From Hygrocybe punicea (lineage: Eukaryota; Basidiomycota; Agaricomycetes; Agaricales; Hygrophoraceae), in NCBI GenBank assembly GCA_963556145.1, contig OY744462.1, positions 6,386,001 through 6,450,000 of the forward strand: a stretch of DNA of 64,000 nucleotides. Direction: 5' to 3'. How positions within the stretch are numbered: the first letter of the stretch is position 1; every line of letters begins with the position of its first letter. Under the pieces are notes generated by a model. That model did not search any database. It worked only from the letters and a program-made list of their open reading frames with translations, and had not been told where the DNA came from. Of the stretch, positions 22,601-33,299 are shown in pieces. The translations under genes were made by a program, and so were the position numbers.

Positions 22601-24212
22601 TGTACAATGTAGCATGAAGTTTGCTTTGATTAAAACGGAGGTATGACAACCGAGTTTGATCAGAAGATGCCCACATGTCAACCACATACTGTTGGAATAG
22701 TCGCCCACCGCGATGAACAGTCGGATATTTATTCTGGCAAGTATGCAAATGGTAAGCATAATATTGAGTTTGAGAAATACATGGGGCGTTCCAATGCGCA
22801 GGTGGATTTGTGTCAGGCGGCACATGATGATAGAGCTCTCGATGCCATCCATTAGATCCATGAGGAAACAGTAAAAAATAGTGCAAAGGAGAATACACCG
22901 GATGTCCATCATCAATTTGAGCAAGTTGTGAGGATCGGGTTCACGCAATTATGTCATGGCGCTCAGCAGCGGTTCCATCACCAGGAAGTATGACAGCAAC
23001 CTCATCTGAAGTAGGAGCATAAACATGCGAGTCTGACCAGCCATTACATGGAGCCTCACCTCTGCATCAGGCGCATCAGGGAAGTCATGGAGTATCTCAT
23101 AAGCATGGTGAAAATCGGTTGCATAATGATGATTATTGAGAAGCATGGTTTGGAGAGACTGCATAGTATCCTCTTGCAAGTTGTTATTCCGATTCATCTG
23201 TTGATGCAAAGCAAGCTCAGAGTCATAAATGTACAACTGAGCATATGCAGGAGGAACACCTTTGTCAGGACATAGAGATCCGACTAAATGATACAATTCG
23301 CCAGATATGCAGAAAACCCAACCTCTGCACCTAGTCACCAACTGATCCTCCGTAACACCGAGGGAAGTGAAGGCAAGTGACATGTTATACTGGCGAATAT
23401 TGTTCCTGAATTCAATGGATTGCCTGTTGGAACCTTCGAGGATGCTGCGAAGAAATTCAGGGGGGTCGGGCAAGATAGGAAGGGCAATGTGTCCTCTCTG
23501 GCAACATGTTGAGAAGAAAGGACATGATTTTGGGGAACTGTAAGTTTTCTCCTCAAGCCAGTGGTAGGGACTGCAAAAACTGCATACAACATTCATAATG
23601 CCAAGCTCATGATGTTTCGGAATATTGGTTTCCATTCGACGTGTGGCATAAGCAGCAGGCTGGGCAAGAGACATAATATAATCAAAAATGTAACAGCAAA
23701 CCAAAAAGAAATGTACATTACGTCCCACACTGTGACCCCGATTTGACCCTCTATGCAATACAATGTCTAGCATGGATGCAATTGTTGCATTCATAGAAAG
23801 AGAAATGTTGTCAGGTGAAGGAATGACTCGAGGTGCAAGGACGGGTGGTTGTTGGGGATTCAGGGCATTGGTTTCCATTCGACGTGCCGCCTTGCCATTA
23901 TGCTGGCCAAGACACATAAAATTATCAAAAACAAAACAGCAAAAAGAACAAACTTACATCACAGCCCGCATGGTGACCACAAATTGACCTTCTAGGTAAA
24001 ACAATGTTTGGCATGGACACAGTTGTCACAGATCCTTGGTCACTTGCATTTGTAGTAACAATGTCAGGCGAAGGAATGACTCGCGGTGCGAGAATAGGTG
24101 GTTGTTGAGGTAAACGATGCTCATGATGGTCATTGAGCATCAGCGACTCCCGCACTTTCTGCAAAGCAATATGGACCCACTTTGAAAAATCACCAAAGGA
24201 TCCTACTGACAT
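19677..24212 (-). pseudogene. Helitron Rep/helicase, decayed
   Basis: Read on the minus strand: a Cys-rich N-terminus (VVCSFCSPYHWLEE), then FRNNIRQYNMSLAFTSLGVT and YAQLYIYDSELALHQQMNRN; then the HUH Rep domain with CGLPHVHLLVILDG (about 22205-22245); then a PIF1-like helicase with Walker [13 protein letters not shown] (about 20705-20740), IIWDEALMQNR and VFGGDFQQTLPVI, ending EDTDSNI at 19677. Helitrons replicate by rolling circle using a pair of Tyr. In the usual KYxxKY-type motif this copy reads ECCFKYIHTG, so the first Tyr is Cys. In-frame stops occur in DDFQ-stop-FICNDLH (about 21060) and HSTF-stop-IPINSLD (about 20595). The element is therefore inactive. The TC and CTRR ends were not located. 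Confidence 0.85.
23628..24118 (-). repeat. Tandem exon-intron duplication inside the Helitron gene
   Basis: Two adjacent units of about 243 bp (23628-23870 and 23871-24118). Each holds a coding stretch with PAPRVIPSP-like residues (LAPRVIPSPD), a segment ending in GHHAG or GHSVGRN, and an intron ending in TTGCCCAG or TTGGCCAG. The units have diverged by roughly 25% by eye. Confidence 0.75.
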
Positions 24213-24363
24213 TCTGAATGCGGATGAGATGACATATAACTAATGGACTGAGATTAGTACACACCTATACACGTATGACAAAGTGTGAGAAAGTTATCTG
24301 ATCGCGGGGCGATCAGAGACCATCTATCTTTAAATATGTTTTTCATGGAAGTGGAGAATGTGC

Positions 24364-25216
24364 TGTAGAGACTCAACATCCCTCTGAGTCCGTATCCTTG
24401 ATATATCACGAATCCGGACAAACCCAATGCCTCCATTCAACTCACATTCGAACCCAACGTAACCCGACATAACCCAACGTGACATGACCTGATGTGACCG
24501 ACGTGACCCGACACATGCCGCTTTGTGATGGCCGCTTTTGGACCAAATCCAGCAGCCTCAGAAGCCCTGGAGTTCTAATAATAGGAGACGGATCTCATCG
24601 GACTTGATCCCCGACTTTGGACTTGCCTTATATACCCATCCCCTCATCCCTTTGGAGATATATGTGAGATTTCAGATCTTTTTCTTGGATATTCCTTTTC
24701 CCCTCCATTTTCCTGTCTATGTCGCATTGCAACCCCCCTTTCCACATCCCCATTCCATCTTCTCTTTGTAGTTTCTATCGGCTGAAACAGACATGTCCGA
24801 AAGTAGACTACACACACATGTACTATAAAAACGGTCCCCAACAACCGTACAAAAAAAAAGATACCATTAGTCCCCATTTCCCTCATAGTCAGAATCATTT
24901 TAATCACTTCAAATGCTCGTCCTCATAAACCCTTAGACTTTTATAGTTCCCTTCATCGTCCTTATTGTTGTTCCCTTACTTGTTCATCGTTTCCGACCCA
25001 ACCCAACCTGACCCGCTGTACCCGACATCGTCGGCATTGTCAGGTTCGTCGTTATTTATCCGTTTTCAGTCCATTCATCGCTGGGTTTGTTATTATTAGT
25101 CCAGTTTTACACGGCGGCTTTACTTTTACTATCCACAGTCACTTCTACGCTGACACCCCCCTGGTTAGGATCATTTTTCTTTATTGTTCCGAAGCCACCC
25201 TGAACCCGCATCTACA
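24364..25216 (+). mobile_element. Solo LTR, family B, copy 1
   Basis: The 853-bp unit starts TGTAGAGACTC and ends CCGCATCTACA, so the ends are inverted TGTAGA/TCTACA. A TATA-like ACTATAAAAACGG lies near 24820. It is flanked by GTGC on both sides (24360-24363 and 25217-25220), a 4-bp duplication. Other copies: 41611-44125 (interrupted, opposite strand), 44952-45406 (truncated) and a 100-bp remnant at 11330. Confidence 0.75.
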
Positions 25217-25526
25217 GTGCTAGAATAGTGAAGAGAATGAAAGAGAAAGAGTAGACGTTTCCAGCATGTCCAAGAAAGAAAGAGGGAAAGGGGAGGGAGT
25301 AGATGAGTAAGAGCGAGCTGGCTCAATGGCTGAGTAGAGGTTATGTAAAGCCTCATGTAAGATGCGAGGCATGCCCAAGAACTGACATGATCGACGACCA
25401 ATCAGAAATTGTCTTTAATCAGCCAATCGGAAGAGGTTTTCAGACCCACCACACCATATAATATAGAAGATTCCAATACACATACTATGAGTAGCTAGGG
25501 CACAGAAACATGCAATATATGATTCA
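25217..25526. other. Intervening sequence
   Basis: No gene recognised. A minus frame of 76 codons (25401-25171) overlaps the LTR end and is not convincing. Confidence 0.3.
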
Positions 25527-26090
25527 TAAAATTGTTTGTGCTAGGGCTATACCCCAGATTAAATTTGGGACACCTGCTGAACATTCGTCGAACACTGTTC
25601 GACATGTTGAACAAGTACCCACTATTTGCATTGTTAATAATTTCATTGTACATATTAAATGTCGCTAAATCAGATATACATCCAATATATTGTTCTTACA
25701 ATTGTTTGTGGCAGGGCAATGCCCCAGATTAAAGCTGGGGTACATGCCAAATACTTGTTGAACACTGTTCGGCCTGTTCAACAAGTACCCACTGTTCACA
25801 TTGTTAATAATTTCATTGTACATATTAAATGTCACTACATTAGAAATACATTCAATACATTGTTTGTACAAGTGTTTGTGCCAGAGCAATGCACCAGATT
25901 AAAGCTGGAACACTTGTCAAACACTTGTCAAACACTGTTTGGCCTATTCAACAAGTACCCACTACTTACATTGGTAGTAATTCTAATACACATTGTACTT
26001 GCAGCTACATCACAGATACTTTGAACCCATTGTTCATACAATTGTTTTTGCACAGGCAATGCCTCAGATTCAAGCTGCCCACAAATAATT
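25527..26090. repeat. Tandem repeat with a 169-bp period
   Basis: About 3.4 units starting near 25531, 25700, 25868 and 26038. Each begins with TTGTTTGTGCCAGGGCAATG (with changes) and contains CAGATTAAAGCTGG, CAACAAGTACCCACT and TTAATAATTTCATTGTACAT. The first three units are similar at roughly 85% by eye; the fourth is partial and more diverged. Confidence 0.85.
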
Positions 26091-26585
26091 CCAATGCACA
26101 CAGCACACAATTTGTATCTGCAGACACATGTTTCACATATGGTTCATCCTGTGTCTACTGCATGGGAAATTCCACAGAATATACCAGGAAAACTTGTTGA
26201 ATACTGAGCACTGTTCAGCCCATTAACCTGATCTATATTTCAACAGGTATGCATCACACTACCAATGCATTCAATTATGTCAATAAAGCTGTCAAGCATT
26301 TGTCAATTCCAATGGCAATACAAAGACACTGCAACACTACCTATTCCCAAATTGGCACCTGTGATCCAGGCACCTGTGATCCGGCTGCCTTATTGTTCAT
26401 GCTTATTGGGACAACAAATTCTCACAGTTCCAAAGTCAGCAGTCACACAGTTTCAAAAGTATTCCCAGGGCTTCAAAATTGTTCTCACAGTTTGCCAAAA
26501 TTATTCCCATGGCTTGGCAAATTAGGGTGTGACCCTGAGTTGAAAAATCCACTATATAGAATGATTCCCTTATAGGGACTCATAA

Positions 26586-26938
26586 TATATGTGATATGTA
26601 AAAAATCCGCAAGAAATACGGCGGGAGAATGAAATAGCCATGCTCAACATCAACAACGATGAGCGTGCATGCCTGTGAGTGATGGGCAGGGCCATGGCAA
26701 CAGTGATGGGAAAGCCCAAGCCCATCAGCGCCCTTGTTCCTGTCCGGAACTGATGTTCCCAAATGGGTTATTGCCGTATTTAGGATGCTACTACATTACT
26801 AGTATATGCTACTAATAAGTACCAATAAGACTTATATACTGAGGCTAGGTGGAGACTCATTTATGGCTGGATCGCGGTTTTAAGACTTTAGAGCCTTATA
26901 ATAGTGGTTGAGACACGTGTTCAACCACTATTATAAGG
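26586..26938. repeat. Dispersed repeat R, uninterrupted copy, ending in a hairpin
   Basis: This is the undisturbed counterpart of the copy split by the 2.06-kb element at 12797. It ends in an 18-bp perfect stem: CCTTATAATAGTGGTTGA (26895-26912), an 8-base loop containing ACGTG, and the exact complement to 26938. The nature of the repeat is unknown; it has no coding potential. Confidence 0.8.
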
Positions 26939-28000
26939 CTTGTAGTGTGGGAAGGTCAGGTAGACACACCACACCTGTCACCTGTAACACCAGACCTGTG
27001 ACAGGTGTACACAGGTTTATACCATGGGTTTCAGGCACAAACCATGGGTATGACACCATGTGTAAACACTGTGGGGAACACCACATGAATACTTATAACC
27101 AATCAATGGACTATCAACGGACACAGCACATTGTACCTAATTGTCGGTCTCCACATGTGTTGGCACTGTTGTTGCCTCGCCATCACTCTCCACCCTCTTA
27201 CATTTACCGTTGTGATGCTGTACAGCCTCAATCACATCTGACATTACTACCAAATCTTTGCGGCACCAATCTCCAAGACAAAGTGATGCCCAGATCGAGG
27301 ATGCAGAAAGCCTGTTCCAAGTATATGGGAGAAGATGGTCTTGCAAGAACACACACTCAACTGCGGTCGAGGTAGCTATATAGCATAGGTGTGAGAATAT
27401 ATGAACACATGGCAACAACACTTACCGGGAGCACTAAGATAATTGAGTGCCATGACTGAGAGCCTTGGGAACACTGCATGATGATCCCACCACCACATGA
27501 TAGGGTCTTTGACCCTCTCAATCGGCTGGGACAAATATACCTTGAGTTCCAATACAGTTTGCACAGCATCCATGGGAATATCAAAAAGGTCCATCTCATC
27601 CTGATGAGCAGTGTCAGTTGCTTCTGCTGGCTGCATAGGCTTGTCATACTTGACGAATTCCTCAGTAACCATGTCCTCAGCAGTTTTGATCCAGGCTTGT
27701 TCCCACCCATGTGAGCGGAAGTAGAAAAGCTTCATCTAGGGGTGGAGCACTAGACAATGTTAGAATGGTGACAGTGGTGTGGTGGGGATGGGCACTCACC
27801 CATTGCAATTCAGTACATATTAGAGAGATCAGTCTTCACATAATACTTGTCAATAATCTTCTGAGCAAATTTCAGAGCATGCTTGATGGCTGGCACAAGA
27901 GGCACAGTTGCTGAGTCCTGTAGCATGGTATCAAGGCAATCCATCATTGGAATGATGTGAGCAATCGTCTCAATATTGTTGGTGTAGAGGCTCCAGATCG

Positions 28001-28573
28001 TGTGGATCCATATCCCCTTCATATCTGACACCGTTCCCATCCATTCCCATTCCCATATCATCGATTCTGCTCAATTCTGGTCTTTTCTATTGATTCTGCT
28101 CCAGAGTCCACCTCTGGAATTGTTCCTGCTGGCGATGCAATGTCCCTAATGACCCAAATATAATTGTATATCATATCTCTTCGTTTTCCATCTTCTAGTA
28201 CATAGTACCACTCCTCCTATCCTCCTCTCCACTCACCCCCTATCACTTACAGCCTTCGCTTGTAGCACATAGTTACCATAGCACAGGATCCCTCATGGTA
28301 GTATAAAAGTAGCACATTTACACTACAAAACCATATAGAAATATAGACATACATCTTATCATCCCACTTCAGCTCTATTTCTTAGTCCTCTCTTCGTATC
28401 GTCTACACCTCTCTTCGTCCTTTCCCCACACTCTCCTTCTGATTCCAGAACCCCTGGATTTGGGTTGGATTGATTAGACTTCTCTAAAGAAACTGATTCC
28501 TCTGATCACTTTCTAGCTGATCACCCTTTCCATAGATTCCTCTTCCAGGTCTACAACTGAACTCGCTGTCACA
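28001..28573 (+). mobile_element. Solo LTR, family A, copy 1
   Basis: The 573-bp unit starts TGTGGATCCATATCC and ends CTGTCACA. It carries a TATA-like GTATAAAAGTAGCAC (about 28300). A second copy of the same length lies at 37641-38213, with about 90% identity by eye. This copy interrupts the hAT coding region. No convincing target-site duplication was found. Confidence 0.8.
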
Positions 28574-31301
28574 TCGGTCAAGAAGAATAGGGTTGCATCT
28601 TTGAACAACTTGACACAGCGTCAGCATGGAATGGAGGGTATGGAAACTTGGTGCTCACCTTAAGAACATGCACCAAGTCCTTGAGAACAATCCAGTGCTT
28701 GTCCTCCAACTCATGCTTGCATAGTTTGAGAAGTTTGTTCCCTGTGACATCATCAATGGCCTTGCAGTACTTGATGGCAACACAGACCATATAATAGGTA
28801 CTGTTCCACCTCATCTTCACATCACAAGGAATCAGTCATTCAGGTAAATTGTGATCACAGCATGCTTGTTTCCATACGGGGAGGGCAATAGTGGAAAAGT
28901 TCATGATTGCAGAGGACAACTTGTGCACCTTGCACCAAATAGTCAAGACCAGCTGGATGAATGGCCATTTTGAGAACAACTCACATTCTGCAAAGTGTCA
29001 GTCACCATCTCAGCGTTGTTCTCAAGCTCTTCCCTTTTGTCCTCATTCAGCTTCTCAAATGGATCCATATCATCAGGATTGTCATCGCCAGCATTGGATG
29101 CCTCATTGGGATTGGGATCATCATCATCGGCATCTTTGGCTTCAAATGGCAACTCACTGCCCTCACTGCCTCCCACTATATCAGCAGTCTCGCCATTGCG
29201 TTGATTGCCACTGCATGACTTTACAAGCACCACCACTGAAAGGTGCATCGTGTGATTCAAACATCATATTTAATTGACTGCCTTGAAGGAGTTGGGGAGA
29301 CCATCCAGTTTAGCTGCTTGTGTGAGATTGTTAGAAGCATTGTCAGCTGTAAAGGAAAGTATCTGAGGGATGAGTTTAGATTCCCATTTGTAAATAAAGA
29401 TGGGCACACTAACCTTCTGCTCAAGACTGTGCCTTGTGAGCATATAATGGAACTCACGTGCAAGAGTAGCACCCATGTGGGACTCCGGCACCTCTACTAC
29501 ATTAAGAAGAAAAGTGAGAATATGTCCATCATGGTGGAGATGAACAGTCCAGGCCACAAAGGCTCAATGATTGGGAGCCATCCAGGCATTGGTAGTGAAG
29601 TGGACTTGGCTGGAGTGTTCCTTGAGAATCTTGTCAATATGTTTGCGGCACCGCTCAAATGCTGCCTTGATGTCCTGTCTGAGAGTAGCTGGAGAGGGAA
29701 TGACAGTGACGGCCAGCCTTCATTATTGTGATGAACTGAGGGTTGGAAATGAACTTGGTGGGCCAGGCACTTTCAACACACCAGCGGGCAAGATGAGCTC
29801 ACATTTCTTCAGAGGTATGTGTGCGATGGGTGACTTTTACAGATGCTGTAGAGGTGGGACAGGCTCGGGGGAGGGACTCAAGGGACTTGGGAGAGGCTCA
29901 GGTCAATGGAACATGGGTGTATCAAGCTGAGGAGTGCTATGACAGGAACTGCTATCTAAGGAAACCAACCATGGGAGCCTCTGTCACGTGATCCACTACT
30001 ACAAGTGCCCCCCCTCCTGTAGCGATGCCCTCATCGCTATGAAAAGGGGCAGAAACAATGAACCATGTGAAGAAGGCAAAGGAAGGGGTCAAAACAAGGG
30101 AAAGCTAGTAAAATCGGGACAAGAGGAAAAGAGACTGAGAGAGGAATATGTACTTGGTGCTAGAGCGGGCACCGGCGTCGAGGGATCTCTTCGCATAGGC
30201 TCTGGAAAACAGTTGCGGACAAAGCTGTGGGGGGCCTTGTGAAGCTGCAAGGCGAAATGCAGGGGCCATGGTCCAACGACGCAGCAGGATGTGGTGGACC
30301 CAAAAAGCGGTGGAGTGGGTGAGCAGGGTGCTCTCTGCCATCAGGGGTGGGTGCTGCGAGCTATGTGGGTAGGCGTGTGGCCATTTACACTGGGAAGCGG
30401 GGCCGCTTGTGCTGGAAGGCGAGGGCACGTGGTGATGATGCGGCATATAGCTGGGGTGCTCAAAAATGGTAGCGGGGGTGCTCAAAAGCAGTAGCGGGGG
30501 CTCTAGCAGGTCAACTGTGGTTGCAGGGGGTCCGTTGTAGCTGTATAGGACCAGGGATAACGAGAACGTGGGGTCACGATGGTGATGTGGCGAGCGTGGG
30601 TGGTCCAAGCAGCTCACACTGGGCCAGTGGGCGCTAACACGAGTAGATGCAGGGGTCTGGGCCATCATGTGTGGGTGCATGGGTGCTATAGATGTGTGTA
30701 GGGCTGGGGAGCACAAAAAAATGGGGGGCTGAAAAGGAAGTGACGCTGGGTACTGGAAATGGAGTTGGTGGCTCGTTTGGGGCAACAGTGGGGAATGGGG
30801 GGCCTCTGGAATGCTAGATGAGAGTCCGTAGGGCCTAGATGAATGTGCTCGGGGCTGGAGCACTCGAAAAAAACAGGGGTCGACATCCAATGTGGTGATG
30901 ATGTGGTGGCCTCGAAAGTGTGGGAACGGCACTCTATGCAGGAAATGTGGGGCTGTGAAGGGCTTGAATTGAGCCGAGTGGGCAGTAGAAAGTAGAGAAA
31001 TAACCGAGGGTGTGGTCAGCACTACTGGGGCGTGTTTTTGGAAGGTGGGTGCGCGGATCGATCGTGTGGGTGAGTGGCAACATAAAACGCTGTGGGCTAT
31101 GAATCCGGGTGGTCTCTGGAAATTGTAGGTAGTGAATGGCATGGGTAACCCCTGGGTAATTCCAGGGGTACCCATACCCATACCCGTTGAAAACCCGTAC
31201 CCACCCTGGGGGTACAGGTTTTCCACGGGTCCCTGATTTCTGACCCTAGGGTCACCCGGGACCCGTAACCCGCAGGTCTGCCCTGCCCACATTACCATTT
31301 A

Positions 31302-31354
31302 ACCTCGCGACAATGGACATGCATCAATTGACGCAACGCCGGTGGACGCGAGGT
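31302..31354. repeat. 54-bp palindrome, copy 2
   Basis: Outer arms ACCTCGCG (31302-31309) and CGCGAGGT (31347-31354); centre TGCATCAATTGACGCA (31320-31335). It lies inside the nested MITE. Confidence 0.75.
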
Positions 31355-31481
31355 GAAGGGGATGGTGGTCTTCAGGCACTCTGGCTCATCGCGGACCGGT
31401 ATGCGGGGAGCCTGGGATGAGGGAGCATGGGCTACACCCACGCTCCCGTTGTCCTTCTTGGTGCCATTGTCCTTGGTGCCT

Positions 31482-31536
31482 ACCTCATGAACGACGTCTA
31501 CACGTCAGTCGGCGCGTCACGGCGTGTTCATGAGGT
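31482..31536. repeat. 54-bp palindrome, copy 3
   Basis: Outer arms ACCTCATGAAC and GTTCATGAGGT are perfectly complementary (11 bp). The centre CACGTCAGTCGGCGCG is the most diverged of the five. It lies 130 bp from copy 2, in the same MITE. Although its arm sequence differs from the other copies, both arms changed together. Confidence 0.75.
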
Positions 31537-33299
31537 ATTGTAACAACCTATTGATTCAGGCATTAGCGTGGATGACAGGATGGGGACACATACCAAGAGG
31601 CCGGGCAGTGGGCGCACCACCCACCCAGCCATTGCCCTCGTTCACGGTTGTCCATTGCGCTCGTTCGTGGTTGCCCACCTCCCAATCGCATTGGTGTTGT
31701 TGTTGGTCGTGGTAATGGTCATGGCCATGGTCGTGGCCATGGTCGTTACCATTGCCACCGTCGTTGTCGCCGTTGCTGTTGCCATTCACCTGCCACCACC
31801 TCCGTTGCCGCCCTCATTTCCACCCCCATTTCTGCCCTCGTTTTGATTTGTTTTGATCCACATAGTTATATTTTACCTGTAAGATTCATTAGAATAATAT
31901 AGAAAACTCAATAAGGAACTTACCTGCTGGTGATGGTTGAGCGACGCATTGAAGCTCGCGTCAACCGCGTGACTTAAAAGTCACGGGTAACCCGTCGCAG
32001 GTATGGGTACAGCTGCAGGTGACAAAAGTGTGACCCGGACCCGGACCCGTGGCTAAACCCGCAGCAAAAACTATGGGTTTACCCAGACCCGTGCCATTCA
32101 CTAATCGTAGGTCTGCGGGGTGCTCTCAAGGTACTCTGTGCTCTGAATCCAAAAAACAAAAAAAGACTGGTCGAAAATGAAGGAGACACTGGGAGACTCT
32201 CAGACGTCGAGATGTAGGATGAAAAACACTCTCATCACCAGGTGTAGAGGTGGGACAGGCTCGGGGGAGGGACTCAAGGGACTCAGGAGAGGCTCAGGTC
32301 AACGGAACATGTGTGTATCAAGCTGAGGAGTGCTACGACAGGAACTGCTATCTAAGGAAACCAACCGTGGGAGCCTCTGTCACGTGATCCACTACTACAA
32401 TGCCTGACCTTGTTGAGCAAAGCTGGCAAACATGGAACCATTCGGTTTAGATCCAAACACTGCATCGATGACATCCTCACCAAAGCATCGCACAGCGTGG
32501 GACTTCAGGTTGGATGTCCCACCACAGTCCTTTGAATCTTGGAAATGCCAAACACTGTGGAGACCTTTGTTGCAGCACACTTGAAGAAATGATACTTGTG
32601 TCCTTTTTCGTAGCCAGCAGTAACATTGCTATTGAAAATTGGTAAATGGGCCAGTGCCAAGACTCTTTGAGATGAGCTGACAAGTCCCAGGCATTAGCAG
32701 CACTCGAAATGAGCCAAAGTCATACTCACCCAGTTCCTGTTCATCTGTCTCCTTTTCTGTGCCTTCAGAGGCTTGAACAGATTGAACTTCATCATTGCTG
32801 ACAGGTATAGAGAGTGGGGGTGATTCAGAGTGAGCAGTAGCTGAGCTGTGAAGGGCCGGGGAGCAGGAAACATGGCCAACAGCTTTATCAAGGCTTGTGT
32901 CAAAAGGGGGCCCATGGTGCCATACAATAATGGAGTGGAGAGATGCTGCTTTGTATCAATAAGCCCAATTGTCAGTCTTGAGAGAGCAAAACATCCACCG
33001 CTAATCCAAGCACAATGTTAAGAAAATGAGACACAATAAGAGATACATGTGAGTCCTGTGAGACAGGGCTACAATTGATGATTGAGAGCATGATATTGAC
33101 TTGGGCATGACAAGGCTGGAAAAAAATGATCTGAGAAGACAAGACACTAGTCGCATGCACTGCAATTATGTGGCCAGCACTTGGCACCCAATCATCAGGA
33201 TCTGGTGATGGAGGGCTGTTGCTGGCCATTGAAGGCATAAACTCCTGGGATCTTGAATCCAGCAATGAAACAATGGATCTCTGGTCATCAGCAACGACA

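Larger units (their letters stand above)
31130..32103. mobile_element. hAT-type MITE nested in the LTR element
   Basis: Ends are TAGTGAATGGCATGGGT and the complement of TAGTGAATGGCACGGGT. The flanks ATTGTAGG (31122-31129) and ATCGTAGG (32104-32111) form an 8-bp duplication with one difference. Both ends continue into GGGTA-rich runs. The interior holds palindromes 2 and 3 and a GTGGTCGTGG-rich stretch. No transposase gene. Confidence 0.85.
29847..32399 (-). mobile_element. Small non-coding LTR retroelement nested in the hAT gene
   Basis: Two 157-bp direct repeats (29847-30003 and 32243-32399) begin TGTAGAGGTGGG and end ACTACTACA, with six differences by eye. The four bases ATGC occur on both sides (29843-29846 and 32400-32403, counting the base after the final A), which fits a 4-bp duplication. 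On the minus strand a purine tract AGGAGGGGGGCACT stands directly before one repeat and a TGGTGATGAGAG primer-site-like sequence directly after the other, so the element reads on minus. The interior has no recognisable gag or pol, so it is a TRIM/LARD-like element that needs enzymes from elsewhere. Its interior holds the MITE at 31130. Confidence 0.85.
27137..33250 (-). pseudogene. hAT-family transposase gene split by two insertions
   Basis: On the minus strand, in order: an acidic N-terminus (about 33250-32710), a BED zinc finger at 32580-32400 (KGLHSVWHFQDSKDCGGTSN, then HAVRCFGED), HRTHTSEEM-stop-AHLARWCVES (about 29830), the RNase H-like part AWTVHLHHDGHILTFLLNVV (about 29555), MRWNSTYYMVCVAIKYCKAI (about 28815), IIPMMDCLDTMLQD with KYYVKTDLSNMY, and the C-terminal dimerisation region DPIMWWWDHHAVFPRLSVMA and VECVFLQDHLLPYTWNRLSA (to 27137). 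An in-frame TGA, a 573-bp solo LTR (28001-28573) and a 2.55-kb LTR element (29847-32399) inactivate it. Removing the latter and one TSD joins FAQQGQ to the HRTHT motif. The TIRs were not fixed with certainty. Confidence 0.85.

Noticed and set aside
25527..26090. CRISPR-like array
   Set aside because: The units are about 169 bp with no constant short repeat and unique spacers, and the DNA is clearly fungal.
26880..27060. Left terminal repeat of the hAT gene (TAGTGTGGGAAGG) paired with ACACTA at 33450
   Set aside because: The ends look similar, but the flanking 8 bases (AAGGCTTG and GATGCCAG) differ, so the element limits remain unproven.
30105..31298. 397-codon open frame on the minus strand
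   Set aside because: It runs from inside the small LTR element across the end of a nested MITE, is rich in Pro/Ser/His with no motif, and overlaps the purine tract side. Judged chance.
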